64,000 nucleotides of DNA, taken from contig CP097899.1 of NCBI GenBank assembly GCA_023639215.1, positions 3,778,001-3,842,000 on the forward strand. Reading direction: 5' to 3'. Shown here in pieces: positions 16,745-25,231 of this stretch (its first letter is position 1; each line of letters starts with the position of its first letter). Source of the stretch: Candidatus Pristimantibacillus lignocellulolyticus. Its GTDB lineage: Bacteria; Bacillota; Bacilli; Paenibacillales; Paenibacillaceae. The notes under the pieces were generated by a model, which was given only the letters and a program-made list of their open reading frames with translations, searched no databases and had not been told where the DNA came from. Made by a program: the position numbers and the translations under genes.

Positions 16745-17515
16745 TTGAGCGAGTTAACAAGACAACAGTTTTTTGCAGCAATAGCTCCTACAATAATATT
16801 GATTCGACAACAAGGTTCTCCAATTTTACCTTCGGTTAGATTAGCACAAAGCTTACTAGAAACAGGTGGAGTTATTCATGCATGGAATAATCTTGGCGGA
16901 ATTAAAGTAGGCGGTGGAAAGCTAACGCCATATTGGAGAGGGGATGCTGTAACTAAAGGGACATGGGAATTCGTTGGTGGGCAAGAAGTGAAGGAGAAAG
17001 CTGCATTTCGTGCTTATCGCACACTATATCACTATTACAAAGATCAAGATGAATTATTCAAAAACACTAGATACGCTAAAGTACAAGAGGCAAAGACTGC
17101 AATAGAACAAGCAGAACAAATCCGTTTGGCAGGATATGCTACAGACCCTAACTACTCATCGAAAATTATGTCTCTAATAACAAAATATAACCTTGAAGCA
17201 TATGACGCGGCTACTATTAAATTCAAGCCAGAGATTGGCTTTGAAGGTGCTAGTATAGTACCTGTAATGGTTGATCAAACATTATATTGCACAGCATATT
17301 TAGAAAAAGGAATTACGTATATACCTGTTCGCAAAATAGCTGAATTATTTGGAGCTAAAGTAGATTGGAAAAGCAAAAAAGTTTATGTCAATGGAGTACT
17401 CGTAGATACGAGGCTAGGTGGCTCAACTAGCTTTGTAAAGCCGAGGGATATTATGAATCTACTAAAAATTAAATTAGAGTGGGATACCTATGCAAAGGTT
17501 CTATTTATCAATTAA
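16745..17515 (+). CDS. Glucosaminidase (GH73) with a C-terminal copper-amine-oxidase-N-like domain
   Basis: The 256-residue product uses a TTG start 11 bases after AAGGAG. Residues 5-150 match the GH73 N-acetylglucosaminidase fold: FAAIAPTIILIRQQGSPILPS, ARLAQSLLETGG with a catalytic-type Glu, NNLGGIKVGG, and YATDPNYSSKIMSLI. Residues about 165-256 resemble the small beta/alpha module called copper amine oxidase N-terminal domain (GITYIPVRKIAELFGAKVDW), common in Paenibacillus wall proteins. There is no signal peptide. Beside an amidase gene it forms a two-enzyme peptidoglycan-cutting pair, as in a phage endolysin module or mother-cell lysis genes. Confidence 0.8.
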   Translation: MSELTRQQFFAAIAPTIILIRQQGSPILPSVRLAQSLLETGGVIHAWNNLGGIKVGGGKLTPYWRGDAVTKGTWEFVGGQEVKEKAAFRAYRTLYHYYKDQDELFKNTRYAKVQEAKTAIEQAEQIRLAGYATDPNYSSKIMSLITKYNLEAYDAATIKFKPEIGFEGASIVPVMVDQTLYCTAYLEKGITYIPVRKIAELFGAKVDWKSKKVYVNGVLVDTRLGGSTSFVKPRDIMNLLKIKLEWDTYAKVLFIN

Positions 17516-17558
17516 TTATGTGGATTTCAAAATTTGTGATGAGGAAAGTGATTTTTTA

Positions 17559-18296
17559 ATGAAATACGAGTACAGACAAGATCATATTCCGCAAACTACT
17601 CCGCATAACCGAAGACCATCACTAGCATTAGAACCGACTACCATTACGATTCACAACACTTCGAATCCTTCAAGTACGGCAAAAAATGAACGAGCATGGC
17701 TTACGAACACTTCAAATAATCGTGTTGCATCTTTTCATATTGTTATTGATGAGAAGGAAGCAATCGAAGTATTGCCTCTAAATGAGGTTGCATGGCATGC
17801 TGGAGATGGAAGTGGAATGAATAGTGGAAATCGATCATCTATTGGGATCGAGATTTGTGAAAGTGGTAATTATAGTATCACTCTCAATCATGCAGTGGAT
17901 TTAGTTGCAAAAATGTTACATGAGCGTAGTTGGGGAATAGATCGTCTGCGTCGTCATTATGATTGGAGCGGGAAAAATTGTCCAAGACTTATGAATGCTG
18001 ATGGTAAATGGTCTGGTTGGACTGTGTTTGTTAATAAAGTTAATGAAAAGCTACAGTCGTTGAATCCAGAGAGTAGTGGTGAACCGTCTAAAGATAATAA
18101 TTCAGCTAACGAAGTTGATGGATCAGGATCGACAGAGGGTGAGGCTAATAGAATGAGTGTAGAGGATGCGAATAAAATAATAAAATTTTTAAGTGCTGCT
18201 TATTCAGCAACAGATAGCAAAGAGGCACGTATAGAGTTTAATAGATTGGCAAATGAGCTCCGTAAAGCAAGTGGTCAAAAACCTTCTAGTAGTTAA
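17559..18296 (+). CDS. N-acetylmuramoyl-L-alanine amidase (amidase_2/PGRP type)
   Basis: The product is 245 residues from ATG 17559 (GAGGAAAG 10 bases upstream); an upstream in-frame start at 17490 lies within the previous gene. The amidase_2 zinc site is visible: ITIHNTSNPSS (first His), WHAGDGSGMN (second His region) and GKNCPRLM (Cys ligand), with IGIEICESGNY between. The tail after about residue 175 is a Ser/Asn/Gly-rich linker followed by a small helical domain. No signal peptide. It resembles XlyA/BlyA-type endolysins and cleaves the bond between muramic acid and L-Ala. Confidence 0.88.
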   Translation: MKYEYRQDHIPQTTPHNRRPSLALEPTTITIHNTSNPSSTAKNERAWLTNTSNNRVASFHIVIDEKEAIEVLPLNEVAWHAGDGSGMNSGNRSSIGIEICESGNYSITLNHAVDLVAKMLHERSWGIDRLRRHYDWSGKNCPRLMNADGKWSGWTVFVNKVNEKLQSLNPESSGEPSKDNNSANEVDGSGSTEGEANRMSVEDANKIIKFLSAAYSATDSKEARIEFNRLANELRKASGQKPSSS

Positions 18297-18343
18297 GTTT
18301 GAAATTTCAAGAGAATAGTAGCAATATGAGAGAGTAGAAATCG

Positions 18344-18393
18344 GGCTGTTATCCAATCATGAGTAAATGACTGGATAACAGCCGTTTCTATTA
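18344..18393 (+). terminator. Terminator after the amidase gene
   Basis: GGCTGTTATCCA (18344-18355) and TGGATAACAGCC (18372-18383) form a perfect 12-bp stem followed by GTTTCTATT, a weak T tract. Confidence 0.7.
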
Positions 18394-18694
18394 AGCCCGA
18401 CTCCATTTCTAGGACATTACATAATGCTTATTATAAATTCAGATTAAGCAATATCGTTTTTATCTCGATTAAGTTTTCAATTACGAAATCGGCCAGAGTC
18501 ATCTCATCTACTTGTGCATTGCCCATTTAACGTTATACTAGCAGTATTGTTTGATGAATTGCTCATATGACAGATGCTTTGGACATGCTGTTAACTGCTG
18601 AAGATACTTCCTGCATTTCTAATAAGTTATCATGAGCGGATATATAGTGGAATGAACTAATAAAATTCGACAAATTCCTTTGAATTCCTGCATC

Positions 18695-18814
18695 TTACAT
18701 TTTTGCAATAAATAAAAAGTATCTATCTAATGATTTATCGTTTTTCCAAGAGCTATAAATCATATCAGATAATATTTGGGTAAATATATGTTGGTAAGTC
18801 TCATTGATGATCAT
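18695..18814 (-). pseudogene. Possible decayed coding remnant in a gene-free stretch
   Basis: On the minus strand an ATG at 18814 opens 39 residues (ETYQHIFTQILSDMIYSSWK, then KSLDRYFLFIAK) with natural protein composition. Further down, near 18520-18440, another frame gives NAQVDEMTLADFVIENLI. Multiple stops and frame changes lie between. The whole 18297-19250 gap may contain a degraded minus-strand gene of unknown family. No RBS is seen. Confidence 0.25.
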
Positions 18815-18858
18815 AGAGTTGAGTTGAGAAGGATAGAGCTAGCTTACATAAAGCATAA

Positions 18859-18974
18859 GAGGTAACTTTTTATTCACAAGTAGTATCTGTAATCAGAACA
18901 TAAAAAGTTCGGCATATGCTTACGAGGTAACTTTTTATTCACAAGTAGTATCTGTAATCAGAACATAAAAAGTT
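18859..18974 (+). repeat. Family A hairpin element, two tandem copies (51-bp exact repeat)
   Basis: The same 51 bases occur at 18859-18909 and 18924-18974, 65 bp apart. Each starts GAGGTAACTTTTTAT and ends ATAAAAAGTT. The arms ACTTTTTAT and ATAAAAAGT make a 9-bp perfect stem with a loop containing AAGTAG. The second copy is preceded by CATATGCTTACGA, the family A entry sequence. Unlike the other copies, this pair is not directly followed by an RBS. Confidence 0.8.
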
Positions 18975-18995
18975 TTTAAAACGCAAAAAAATAGC

Positions 18996-19018
18996 GAGGC
19001 CCTATAAAATAGGGCCTC
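18996..19018. terminator. GC-rich hairpin before rsmD
   Basis: GAGGCCCTA and TAGGGCCTC form a 9-bp stem with a 5-nt loop. A seven-A run lies on its left, so it has terminator shape for minus-strand transcription; on the plus strand it lacks a T tract. Confidence 0.5.
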
Positions 19019-19250
19019 TATCCAAAAAAATGGGAGAGGAGAAACCGGATGAAGAACTTATGGGGAAACGTAAGTCTTCTCCGCGGTTGTCTACGACATC
19101 TAGGACGCCGATGAATATATTGTGGACTAGAACTTACTTAAATATACTTGTGCTCAAAAAAAATGTTGAACATAGCGATAGTGCCCTCTCTTTCATCAAC
19201 AATCGTTGTATGGTAGGATTAATACGATTAGCATTAGGGAGGAACATAAG

Positions 19251-19823
19251 GTGAGAGTAATTGCTGGCAAAGCAAAAGGTAGAGCTTTGAAGGCCGTACC
19301 AGGTCAAGGTACTAGACCTACAACCGATAAAGTAAAAGAAGCAATATTTAGTATGATCGGACCATACTTTGATGGAGGTAAAGCGCTAGATTTATTCGCT
19401 GGAACAGGTGGACTTGGGATAGAAGCGTGGAGTCGAGGTATAGAAGAGGTTGTATGTATTGATAAAGAGAAAACAAGTATTGATATTATTCGCAGCAATG
19501 TTGAATTAGTTGGAGCTAGTAATTGTATTGAGATCTATCGTAATGATTCAGCTAGAGCTTTGAAGGCACTAGCGAAGCGTGACATACAGTTTGATCTAAT
19601 ATTCCTTGATCCACCATATCGTATCGTCGATATGGATGCGTGGATGTTGCAAATGGCGGAGTTAGGTTTAGTTGCAGATGATGCAACAATCGTAGTGGAA
19701 CATGATGCCAAAATACAGTACCCACAAGAACTGAACGGCTTTGAACTGCTACGTACGAATCAGTATGGTGATATCGCTGTAACCATCTATCGATATAGTT
19801 CCGGAACTGATTCGCAAGAGTAA
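19251..19823 (+). CDS. rsmD: 16S rRNA (guanine(966)-N2)-methyltransferase RsmD
   Basis: The product is 190 residues from GTG 19251, 9 bases after GGGAGG. It matches RsmD throughout: MRVIAGKAKGRAL and GTRPTTDKVKEAIFSM at the N-terminus, the SAM-binding motif ALDLFAGTGGLGIEA (about 45-59), and catalytic FLDPPY near 118-123. It methylates G966 of 16S rRNA in the small subunit. rsmD directly upstream of coaD is the usual Firmicute arrangement. In-frame codons upstream to 19206 lack an RBS. Confidence 0.95.
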   Translation: MRVIAGKAKGRALKAVPGQGTRPTTDKVKEAIFSMIGPYFDGGKALDLFAGTGGLGIEAWSRGIEEVVCIDKEKTSIDIIRSNVELVGASNCIEIYRNDSARALKALAKRDIQFDLIFLDPPYRIVDMDAWMLQMAELGLVADDATIVVEHDAKIQYPQELNGFELLRTNQYGDIAVTIYRYSSGTDSQE

Positions 19824-19833
19824 TTTAACCCTT

Positions 19834-19895
19834 ATATTGCTTTCGAAGTACTTTTTGTAACGAAGTAGTGCTTCATGAAGTAACAAAAAGTTTTA
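19834..19895 (+). repeat. Family A hairpin element in the coaD leader
   Basis: TATTGCTTTCGAAGT leads into ACTTTTTGT (19850-19858), a loop with CGAAGTAG, and ACAAAAAGT (19883-19891), then TTTTAGTAGGAG, which is the coaD Shine-Dalgarno. The stem is 9 bp and perfect. It fills nearly the whole rsmD-coaD gap. Confidence 0.8.
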
Positions 19896-19910
19896 GTAGG
19901 AGTGAACTTG

Positions 19911-20423
19911 ATGAACTATAACCCACAGCGTCCAGAAAGAGTTGCCGTATATCCAGGAACTTTTGACCCTGTTACATATGGTCACTTAGACATCATTCAG
20001 CGATCAGCTCGTCAATATGATCGTCTAATCGTGGCAGTACTTAATAATACCAGTAAAAATCCTTTGTTTACCGTTGATGAAAGAAAAGAGCTACTGACTG
20101 AAGTGACGAAGGATTTCCCTAATGTCGAAGTAGATAGTTTCCGTGATCTACTCGTAAGATTTATGCGTCTAAAAAATGCGAGTGTCATCGTACGTGGTAT
20201 TCGCTCTGTTACGGATTTTGAATATGAATTACAGCTTGCATCGACAAACTATATGCTTGATGATGGAATTGATACCGTATTTATGATGACAAATCCTAAG
20301 TATTCATATCTAAGTTCAAGCATTGTTAAAGAAATTGCCAATTTCCAAGGTGATGTTTCACAGCTAGTACCACCAGAAGTAGAACTAAGATTACGTGAAA
20401 AATGTGGACCACAGCGCCCGTAA
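19911..20423 (+). CDS. coaD: Phosphopantetheine adenylyltransferase
   Basis: The product is 170 residues from ATG 19911, which has TAGGAG 8 bases upstream; a GTG at 19902 overlaps the RBS. The nucleotidyltransferase signature VAVYPGTFDPVTYGHLDII (11-29) contains the TYGH version of the T/HxGH motif. The second motif YSYLSSSIVKEIA binds ATP. It transfers AMP to 4'-phosphopantetheine to make dephospho-CoA, the penultimate step of CoA synthesis. The family A hairpin occupies its leader. Confidence 0.95.
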   Translation: MNYNPQRPERVAVYPGTFDPVTYGHLDIIQRSARQYDRLIVAVLNNTSKNPLFTVDERKELLTEVTKDFPNVEVDSFRDLLVRFMRLKNASVIVRGIRSVTDFEYELQLASTNYMLDDGIDTVFMMTNPKYSYLSSSIVKEIANFQGDVSQLVPPEVELRLREKCGPQRP

Positions 20424-20430
20424 CTACATC

Positions 20431-21615
20431 CTAGAACAATTGATCTTTCATACGTAGTTTCTGCCAAACCGTAATAAGAGTAATGAAACTGATGAATACA
20501 AGGCATATTACGAGACTTTCCTTCCATACAAATGGGAGCTGTTGTGCCTGATAGGATGTTGGGGAGAAACTACCAGCAGAAGTAGAAAAAACAGTTTGAT
20601 ATTCGATATGAAGCCACTTGCTAAATACCCAGCTAAGTGGCTTCCATAATATATAGGTCATGAAAAATCCGCAGATCGCATGAAAGATCCGATATTTAAT
20701 AAATTGGGCCAAACGTATTGGTTGCCCAGTAGTATAGAAACTTACTTGTAAAATACCGCTAATACCACTGAATGATAGACACGCAACAAGTAATGCACAA
20801 CCGAGAATGATTGAGTTGTTGCCCATTGTCCATACACTAATAGCGTAACTACCAATATGTAATTCAAGTAAGGCGTGTGCTAAGAACGGCAATTGTAGCG
20901 TAAGGTTATTCATTATGGACGTAGCAAAAGCAGCGAGGACTGAAGAGAATATGATGAAGCCTCCGATAATAAACAGCTTTTGTACACTTGCAGCTACACT
21001 ATCACCGAGCACTTTGCCTAATCCGCGACCATCAAGTTTTCGACCAAGTTCCATACTTGCTGCAAAATTAATATGATCATGCTCTTTAGAGACGACATGA
21101 TTAGTGGACTTTCGAGTTGTAAGATAACTATGTAGCGTCATAAGTATGATTGCAGAAATCCATATTGTGCTAATGATGATGAGACCGAGAATTGGTGTGT
21201 GGAAAAATCCTGCACCGATAATAACGGTGACGAAAATTGGATTAGGAAAATGCATATATCCGAGCAGGCGTTGTGCTTGTTGCTTAGATAATTGGTTCTC
21301 TTGTAATAGTCTCAATGTTGGTTCAACACCCGCTGGGAAGCCACTTAGAAGGCTCATGATGAACGGAAGACTAGCAGCTCTTGGCAATTTCAATAGTCGA
21401 GTAGTAAATGGTGATAGTAAAGCTTGAATACCGTGAACTAATCCAAATGCTAATATTAATTCATATAATATTAAAAAGGGCAGTAAGCCTGGGAATACTA
21501 ATTTCCACCAAATCGTTAATCCACTAAGCGATGCTTGTAGCGCAACATCTGGAGACAACACGACAGAGAGCACAATACTTAACAATAATCCAGCTATAAT
21601 GAATGTTTTATACAA
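20431..21615 (-). CDS. ylbJ: YlbJ-like sporulation integral membrane protein
   Basis: The 394-residue product uses a TTG start 9 bases after AAAGGAGA. It has about eight hydrophobic segments and two nucleoside-recognition (Gate) domains, with the typical FLILYELILAFGLVHGIQALLSPF and SGFPAGVEPTLRLLQEN stretches. YlbJ is made in the mother cell or early sporulation in Bacillus and is needed for heat-resistant spores. It sits in its conserved place between coaD and ylbL/sepM but is transcribed in the opposite direction, tail to tail with coaD. Confidence 0.88.
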   Translation of the reverse strand: MYKTFIIAGLLLSIVLSVVLSPDVALQASLSGLTIWWKLVFPGLLPFLILYELILAFGLVHGIQALLSPFTTRLLKLPRAASLPFIMSLLSGFPAGVEPTLRLLQENQLSKQQAQRLLGYMHFPNPIFVTVIIGAGFFHTPILGLIIISTIWISAIILMTLHSYLTTRKSTNHVVSKEHDHINFAASMELGRKLDGRGLGKVLGDSVAASVQKLFIIGGFIIFSSVLAAFATSIMNNLTLQLPFLAHALLELHIGSYAISVWTMGNNSIILGCALLVACLSFSGISGILQVSFYTTGQPIRLAQFIKYRIFHAICGFFMTYILWKPLSWVFSKWLHIEYQTVFSTSAGSFSPTSYQAQQLPFVWKESLVICLVFISFITLITVWQKLRMKDQLF

Positions 21616-21716
21616 GGGTATCTCTCCTTTAGCATTCGTGTGAATGGCTTATTCATCATTTATTTTTACGCAATAGCTTGTCAGAATAGACCTTGATATG
21701 TAAGGAGATCATTATT

Positions 21717-22823
21717 TTGAAGATGGAAAAAGATGAAATACAATATAAAACGATATTGAAAACAGCACTTATTACAATAGTAGCAATGGGCATACTGTTG
21801 TATGCACCATCACCTTTTGTAGTTATTAGACCAGGTATTGCCGTTTCATCACATTCATTTGTAACCGTTGTAGATAAAGACAATAATATAGATTCAAGTC
21901 AGACTGATCAGTCGACAGGGTCAGATGTGGAGGGGCAAGGTACATTTCTACTTACTGCTGTATTAATGGATGCACCTAATATATGGAATTCATTACGATC
22001 TATTTTTCAACCTAATAGAACAATCATGTGGAAGCATGAAATATTAGGTGGAGATACAGTTGAGCAATATGCTAAGCGCGCGACAATGATGATGCAAGGA
22101 TCTTATGATCAAGCTTTGGTAGCGGCCTATCGTTACTTGAATATTCCTTATCACAATGAACCTCAACAACTTTATATCAATACAGAAACAGCATCAGTAG
22201 CATCCCAATCAGGTGATAAGCTCTTACATGGTGATCGTATCGATGGTATATATAGCGAAGAGCGAATTTTGCCAGTTAAGTCGGTAGAAAATATAGCGAT
22301 ATGGATGAAGGAACATGAAGAAGCTACAGTTATTGAACTTCAAGTTGAGCGTGATTCAGAGTTACTACGATTGACAATAGATTTAGCGGGAAATAATGGA
22401 CAAGATCTTAATGATACCATTATAGCTAAACAACTTGGTGTAGATGGATTTAAACAATTGCATAACATTATTCCCGAAGAAGAAAAATATAAAGTAGCGT
22501 TCGATGATAGTTCAATCGGAGGGCCGTCAGCTGGGCTTGTCTTAACTTTGACAATTATTGATCGTCTAACAGGTGGGGATCTAACAAAAGGGCATAAAAT
22601 TGCCGTTACAGGGACGATAGATGCACAAGGTAATGTTGGAGCAATTGGTGGTATTAAGCAAAAGGTGTTCTCAACAAATGAGGAAGAAGCCGAAATTTTC
22701 ATAGTGCCACAAGGTAACAAAGCAGATGCTACTAAGAAAGTAAGTAAACTAGGTAGTGATATGGAAATTATCGCGGTCTCAACATTAGAAGAAGCGATGA
22801 AGGTCATCGCTTCTATTGATTAA
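21717..22823 (+). CDS. sepM: PDZ/Lon-type membrane protease SepM (YlbL)
   Basis: The product is 368 residues from TTG 21717, 9 bases after AAGGAG; an ATG at 21723 is also possible. One N-terminal membrane helix (about 14-34) is followed by a PDZ domain (about 170-240, GDKLLHGDRIDGIYSEE) and a Lon-like serine protease domain. The Ser-Lys dyad is in IGGPSAGLVLTL and IGGIKQKV. The active site faces outside. Homologues process competence peptide in streptococci and act in a membrane-protease checkpoint in B. subtilis. Confidence 0.9.
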   Translation: MKMEKDEIQYKTILKTALITIVAMGILLYAPSPFVVIRPGIAVSSHSFVTVVDKDNNIDSSQTDQSTGSDVEGQGTFLLTAVLMDAPNIWNSLRSIFQPNRTIMWKHEILGGDTVEQYAKRATMMMQGSYDQALVAAYRYLNIPYHNEPQQLYINTETASVASQSGDKLLHGDRIDGIYSEERILPVKSVENIAIWMKEHEEATVIELQVERDSELLRLTIDLAGNNGQDLNDTIIAKQLGVDGFKQLHNIIPEEEKYKVAFDDSSIGGPSAGLVLTLTIIDRLTGGDLTKGHKIAVTGTIDAQGNVGAIGGIKQKVFSTNEEEAEIFIVPQGNKADATKKVSKLGSDMEIIAVSTLEEAMKVIASID

Positions 22824-22824
22824 G

Positions 22825-24078
22825 CTAAATCCGAATAGGGGACTGGGTATAATCTAGTAAACTAAGTTCTGGATGTTCTGGTGATCGTGCAAGCATGTAA
22901 GCAGCGGTAGCAGCGATATCTAGTTCAAGATAAGTAGATGGCTTAGCAATCGCAGCGGGGGTGTGAATGATAGGAAGTGTTGCTGTTTTCTTCATTTGCT
23001 TGAGCAACGCTTGACCACGTTCTGTAAAACCTAACACCCGTATATATTGAATGCCGTTAGCAAGTTGCTCACGTTGAAAATGATGTTTTTGATGCTGAAG
23101 TAAAATGGCAAGTAAAGCTCTTTGTAACTTCGTTTTTGTATAACGCTTTGTTTTTAACTGCAGGAGTAGTTGGTCCAGTGTATATTGTGGCAATGAACGT
23201 AAACAATATTTAATGCGATGTTGCAATCCTTCTTCAATTTCACGGTAAGTAGCTAAGTTTTCGCTAGAGCTTACAGCAAGTGTATGAAATAATGGAGTAG
23301 CGAAATTTTCCCAATGCATAGGTGTAATCCCTTGTTGTTGCTGTGCTATTAATAGCTGGTATGTACTACTTGGTACATAGGATTTAATGACATCTAGTGA
23401 TGAATGTTCCAATAATAGTTTACGAATAGCTGTGGCACTAGCGATTGCTAGATCAGTTGGTAATTCATCATTATATTGTGCTTTTTCACGAGTAATTGTA
23501 TATGGTGTCATCGCACTTCCGATTCGTTGCCTTGCAATTAGATAATGAAGTCCAAGCGTATGATTTGGTAAGTCGAAGCGAAAGCGTTCTTCTTTATTTA
23601 AATGATCTTCAGCTGAACTTTGATCGTATAATTGAGTTAATGCAGAACTATACGCTTGCGGATAACTTAATCCAAGGTTAAGATAGGACTCAAGCTGTTG
23701 TTTGAATTGTGGTGATTCTTCTGAGACAAGCTTAGCTGCTTGTAAAAGAGGAGTCAGTTGTCCACTTTCCGTGCCGAAGCAGAAGCTATCAACTACACCT
23801 GTAGCTTGTAGCAAGGCGATAGAGCCATGTGCAAACCATTCTGCGGATGATGTGGCATAAGCAACGGGTAACTCGATTACGAGGTCACAGCCGCCTTGTA
23901 GCGCCATTTTGGTGCGAGTCCACTTATCTAGTAATGCAGGTTCACCGCGCTGTAAGAAATTTCCGCTCATTACAGCTACCACAGCGTCTCGCTGTGCAAT
24001 TTGCTTTGATTGTTGTAAGTGATGAAGATGTCCATTATGAAAAGGATTGTATTCAACGATTAGGCCGACTGCATTCAT
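22825..24078 (-). CDS. tmcAL: tRNA(Met) cytidine acetate ligase TmcAL (YlbM)
   Basis: The 417-residue product begins MNAVGLIVEYNPFHNGHLHHL, the nucleotidyltransferase HxGH-type motif of TmcAL, followed by AVVAVMSGNFLQRGEPALLDKWTRTKMAL and DLVIELPVAYATSSAEWFA. TmcAL uses acetate and ATP to form N4-acetylcytidine at the wobble position of elongator tRNA-Met. Length agrees with B. subtilis YlbM. It is transcribed opposite to sepM, sharing a 1-base gap at their ends, and diverges from the yceD-rpmF unit. Confidence 0.93.
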   Translation of the reverse strand: MNAVGLIVEYNPFHNGHLHHLQQSKQIAQRDAVVAVMSGNFLQRGEPALLDKWTRTKMALQGGCDLVIELPVAYATSSAEWFAHGSIALLQATGVVDSFCFGTESGQLTPLLQAAKLVSEESPQFKQQLESYLNLGLSYPQAYSSALTQLYDQSSAEDHLNKEERFRFDLPNHTLGLHYLIARQRIGSAMTPYTITREKAQYNDELPTDLAIASATAIRKLLLEHSSLDVIKSYVPSSTYQLLIAQQQQGITPMHWENFATPLFHTLAVSSSENLATYREIEEGLQHRIKYCLRSLPQYTLDQLLLQLKTKRYTKTKLQRALLAILLQHQKHHFQREQLANGIQYIRVLGFTERGQALLKQMKKTATLPIIHTPAAIAKPSTYLELDIAATAAYMLARSPEHPELSLLDYTQSPIRI

Positions 24079-24238
24079 GACTTAATTTTCCTTTCTGAAT
24101 AAGTCTTTACACAACAATATAGCATAATGGTGATCATGTGGACAAAGTTGACATTCGACAGAAGAAATAGATCGTGATATTCTTGACAAAACATGAGCTA
24201 GATGGATATAATAAACTTTGTCTGTTTGGGGTGATACT

Positions 24239-24757
24239 ATGCAGTTTCGTATGAAAGAATTGTTAGCTAAAGATCAAACTGAGATCGTGAATACACAACT
24301 AGATGTAACAGAGCTATTTCGTAATCATCAGGATGTAATTTCTACTGGACCTTTACATATCCAATTAACAGTTAAACCAGAAGGTGAAATTGTTATGGTA
24401 GAGGGAAATCTTGAAATAGATATGGAATTAGCTTGCTCTCGTTGCCTTGAGTCGACTCATACTCACTTAAGTATTCCATTCGCTGAGCAGTTCAAGCCCG
24501 TTTCATCTGAAAGCGCGGAAAGTGCTGATGAGGACGAAGAAAGTGATCTCATTGAGATTGCCACTGAGAGATTAGATTTGCAGCCATTTGTGGAGGAGTA
24601 TTTACAGGTATTTATGCCTTTTGCTCCGCTATGTAAAACTGATTGTGAAGGTTTATGTGCGCAATGTGGTAGTAATCTTAATGAAAATCAATGTAAATGT
24701 ATTAAAGAGAGAATCGATCCTCGACTAGAGTCGTTGAAAGATTTCTTTAAGGAATAA
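24239..24757 (+). CDS. YceD/YlbN family (DUF177) large ribosomal RNA accumulation protein
   Basis: The product is 172 residues from ATG 24239 (GGGGTGA just upstream). The signature is the zinc-ribbon-like ACSRCLESTHTHLSIPFAEQFKP, an acidic middle (residues 88-100) and the C-terminal CKTDCEGLCAQCGSNLNENQCKC with five cysteines. Orthologues are needed for normal 23S rRNA levels in plants and E. coli. It precedes rpmF in the order conserved in most bacteria, and both are probably one transcript ending at the terminator at 24973. Confidence 0.9.
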   Translation: MQFRMKELLAKDQTEIVNTQLDVTELFRNHQDVISTGPLHIQLTVKPEGEIVMVEGNLEIDMELACSRCLESTHTHLSIPFAEQFKPVSSESAESADEDEESDLIEIATERLDLQPFVEEYLQVFMPFAPLCKTDCEGLCAQCGSNLNENQCKCIKERIDPRLESLKDFFKE

Positions 24758-24789
24758 TATTCCTTAAACTTGTGAAGGAGGTGTTAAAT

Positions 24790-24963
24790 ATGGCAGTACC
24801 TCAACGTAGAACATCCAAGACTCGCCGTGACAAACGTCGTACTCATTTTAAACTAGCTGTTCCAGGCATGGTGAAATGTGAGCAATGTGGAGAGCTAAAA
24901 CTAGGTCACCACGTTTGTAAAGTTTGTGGATATTACAAAACAAAAGAGATCATTTCTCAATAA
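24790..24963 (+). CDS. rpmF: 50S ribosomal protein L32
   Basis: The product is 57 residues from ATG 24790 with an optimal AAGGAGGTG. It contains MAVPQRRTSKTRRDKRRTHFK and the four-Cys zinc ribbon CEQCGELKLGHHVCKVC. The zinc-binding cysteine form of L32 is the normal C+ type. It is a structural protein of the large ribosomal subunit. Confidence 0.97.
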   Translation: MAVPQRRTSKTRRDKRRTHFKLAVPGMVKCEQCGELKLGHHVCKVCGYYKTKEIISQ

Positions 24964-24972
24964 TCGATTTCT

Positions 24973-25013
24973 TAATAGCATCTTATCTTAGGATAAGATG
25001 CTATTTTATTTTT
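24973..25013 (+). terminator. Terminator after rpmF
   Basis: AATAGCATCTTATC and GATAAGATGCTATT form a 14-bp perfect stem with loop TTAG, followed by TTATTTTT. Confidence 0.92.
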
Positions 25014-25077
25014 AAAGGTTATTCAAAATATAGGCCGTGCTCTCGATGAGCTAACTACGAACTTATGAATAAATAGA

Positions 25078-25106
25078 TTGCACTTCGCATAAATCTCAAT
25101 TATACT
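25078..25106 (+). promoter_or_regulatory. Promoter of the fapR-plsX-fab operon
   Basis: TTGCAC (25078-25083) and TATACT (25101-25106) are spaced by exactly 17 bases. The FapR operator starts 4 bases after the -10, so a bound repressor would cover the transcription start. Confidence 0.85.
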
Positions 25107-25109
25107 ATT

Positions 25110-25126
25110 TTAGTACCAGGTATTAA
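25110..25126 (+). promoter_or_regulatory. FapR operator
   Basis: TTAGTACCAGGTATTAA is a 17-bp inverted repeat that matches the FapR consensus (TTAGTACCNGGTACTAA) at all but one position. FapR is released by malonyl-CoA, so the operon is expected to repress itself when malonyl-CoA is low. Confidence 0.92.
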
Positions 25127-25231
25127 AAATTGATACTAAAAGTGCAAGTTTAAACGTCTAATTTTTTACATCTTCTAAGATGATGAGAATTTTTACATAA
25201 TGAATTAAACTAACAGGAGAGTGATGCCGAC

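Noticed and set aside
16745..18296. Prophage lysis cassette
   Set aside because: GH73 and amidase genes look endolysin-like, but there is no holin, integrase or structural phage gene nearby, so a prophage is not supported.
18859..18974. Considered as a CRISPR array
   Set aside because: There are only two copies, the repeat is 51 bp with a 14-bp gap, and no cas genes are present; the hairpin matches the dispersed family A.
19030..19254. 74-codon open frame before rsmD
   Set aside because: It has low-complexity, unnatural composition, overlaps the rsmD start in another frame, and has no recognisable domain. The GGGAGAGG before it is not enough to support it.
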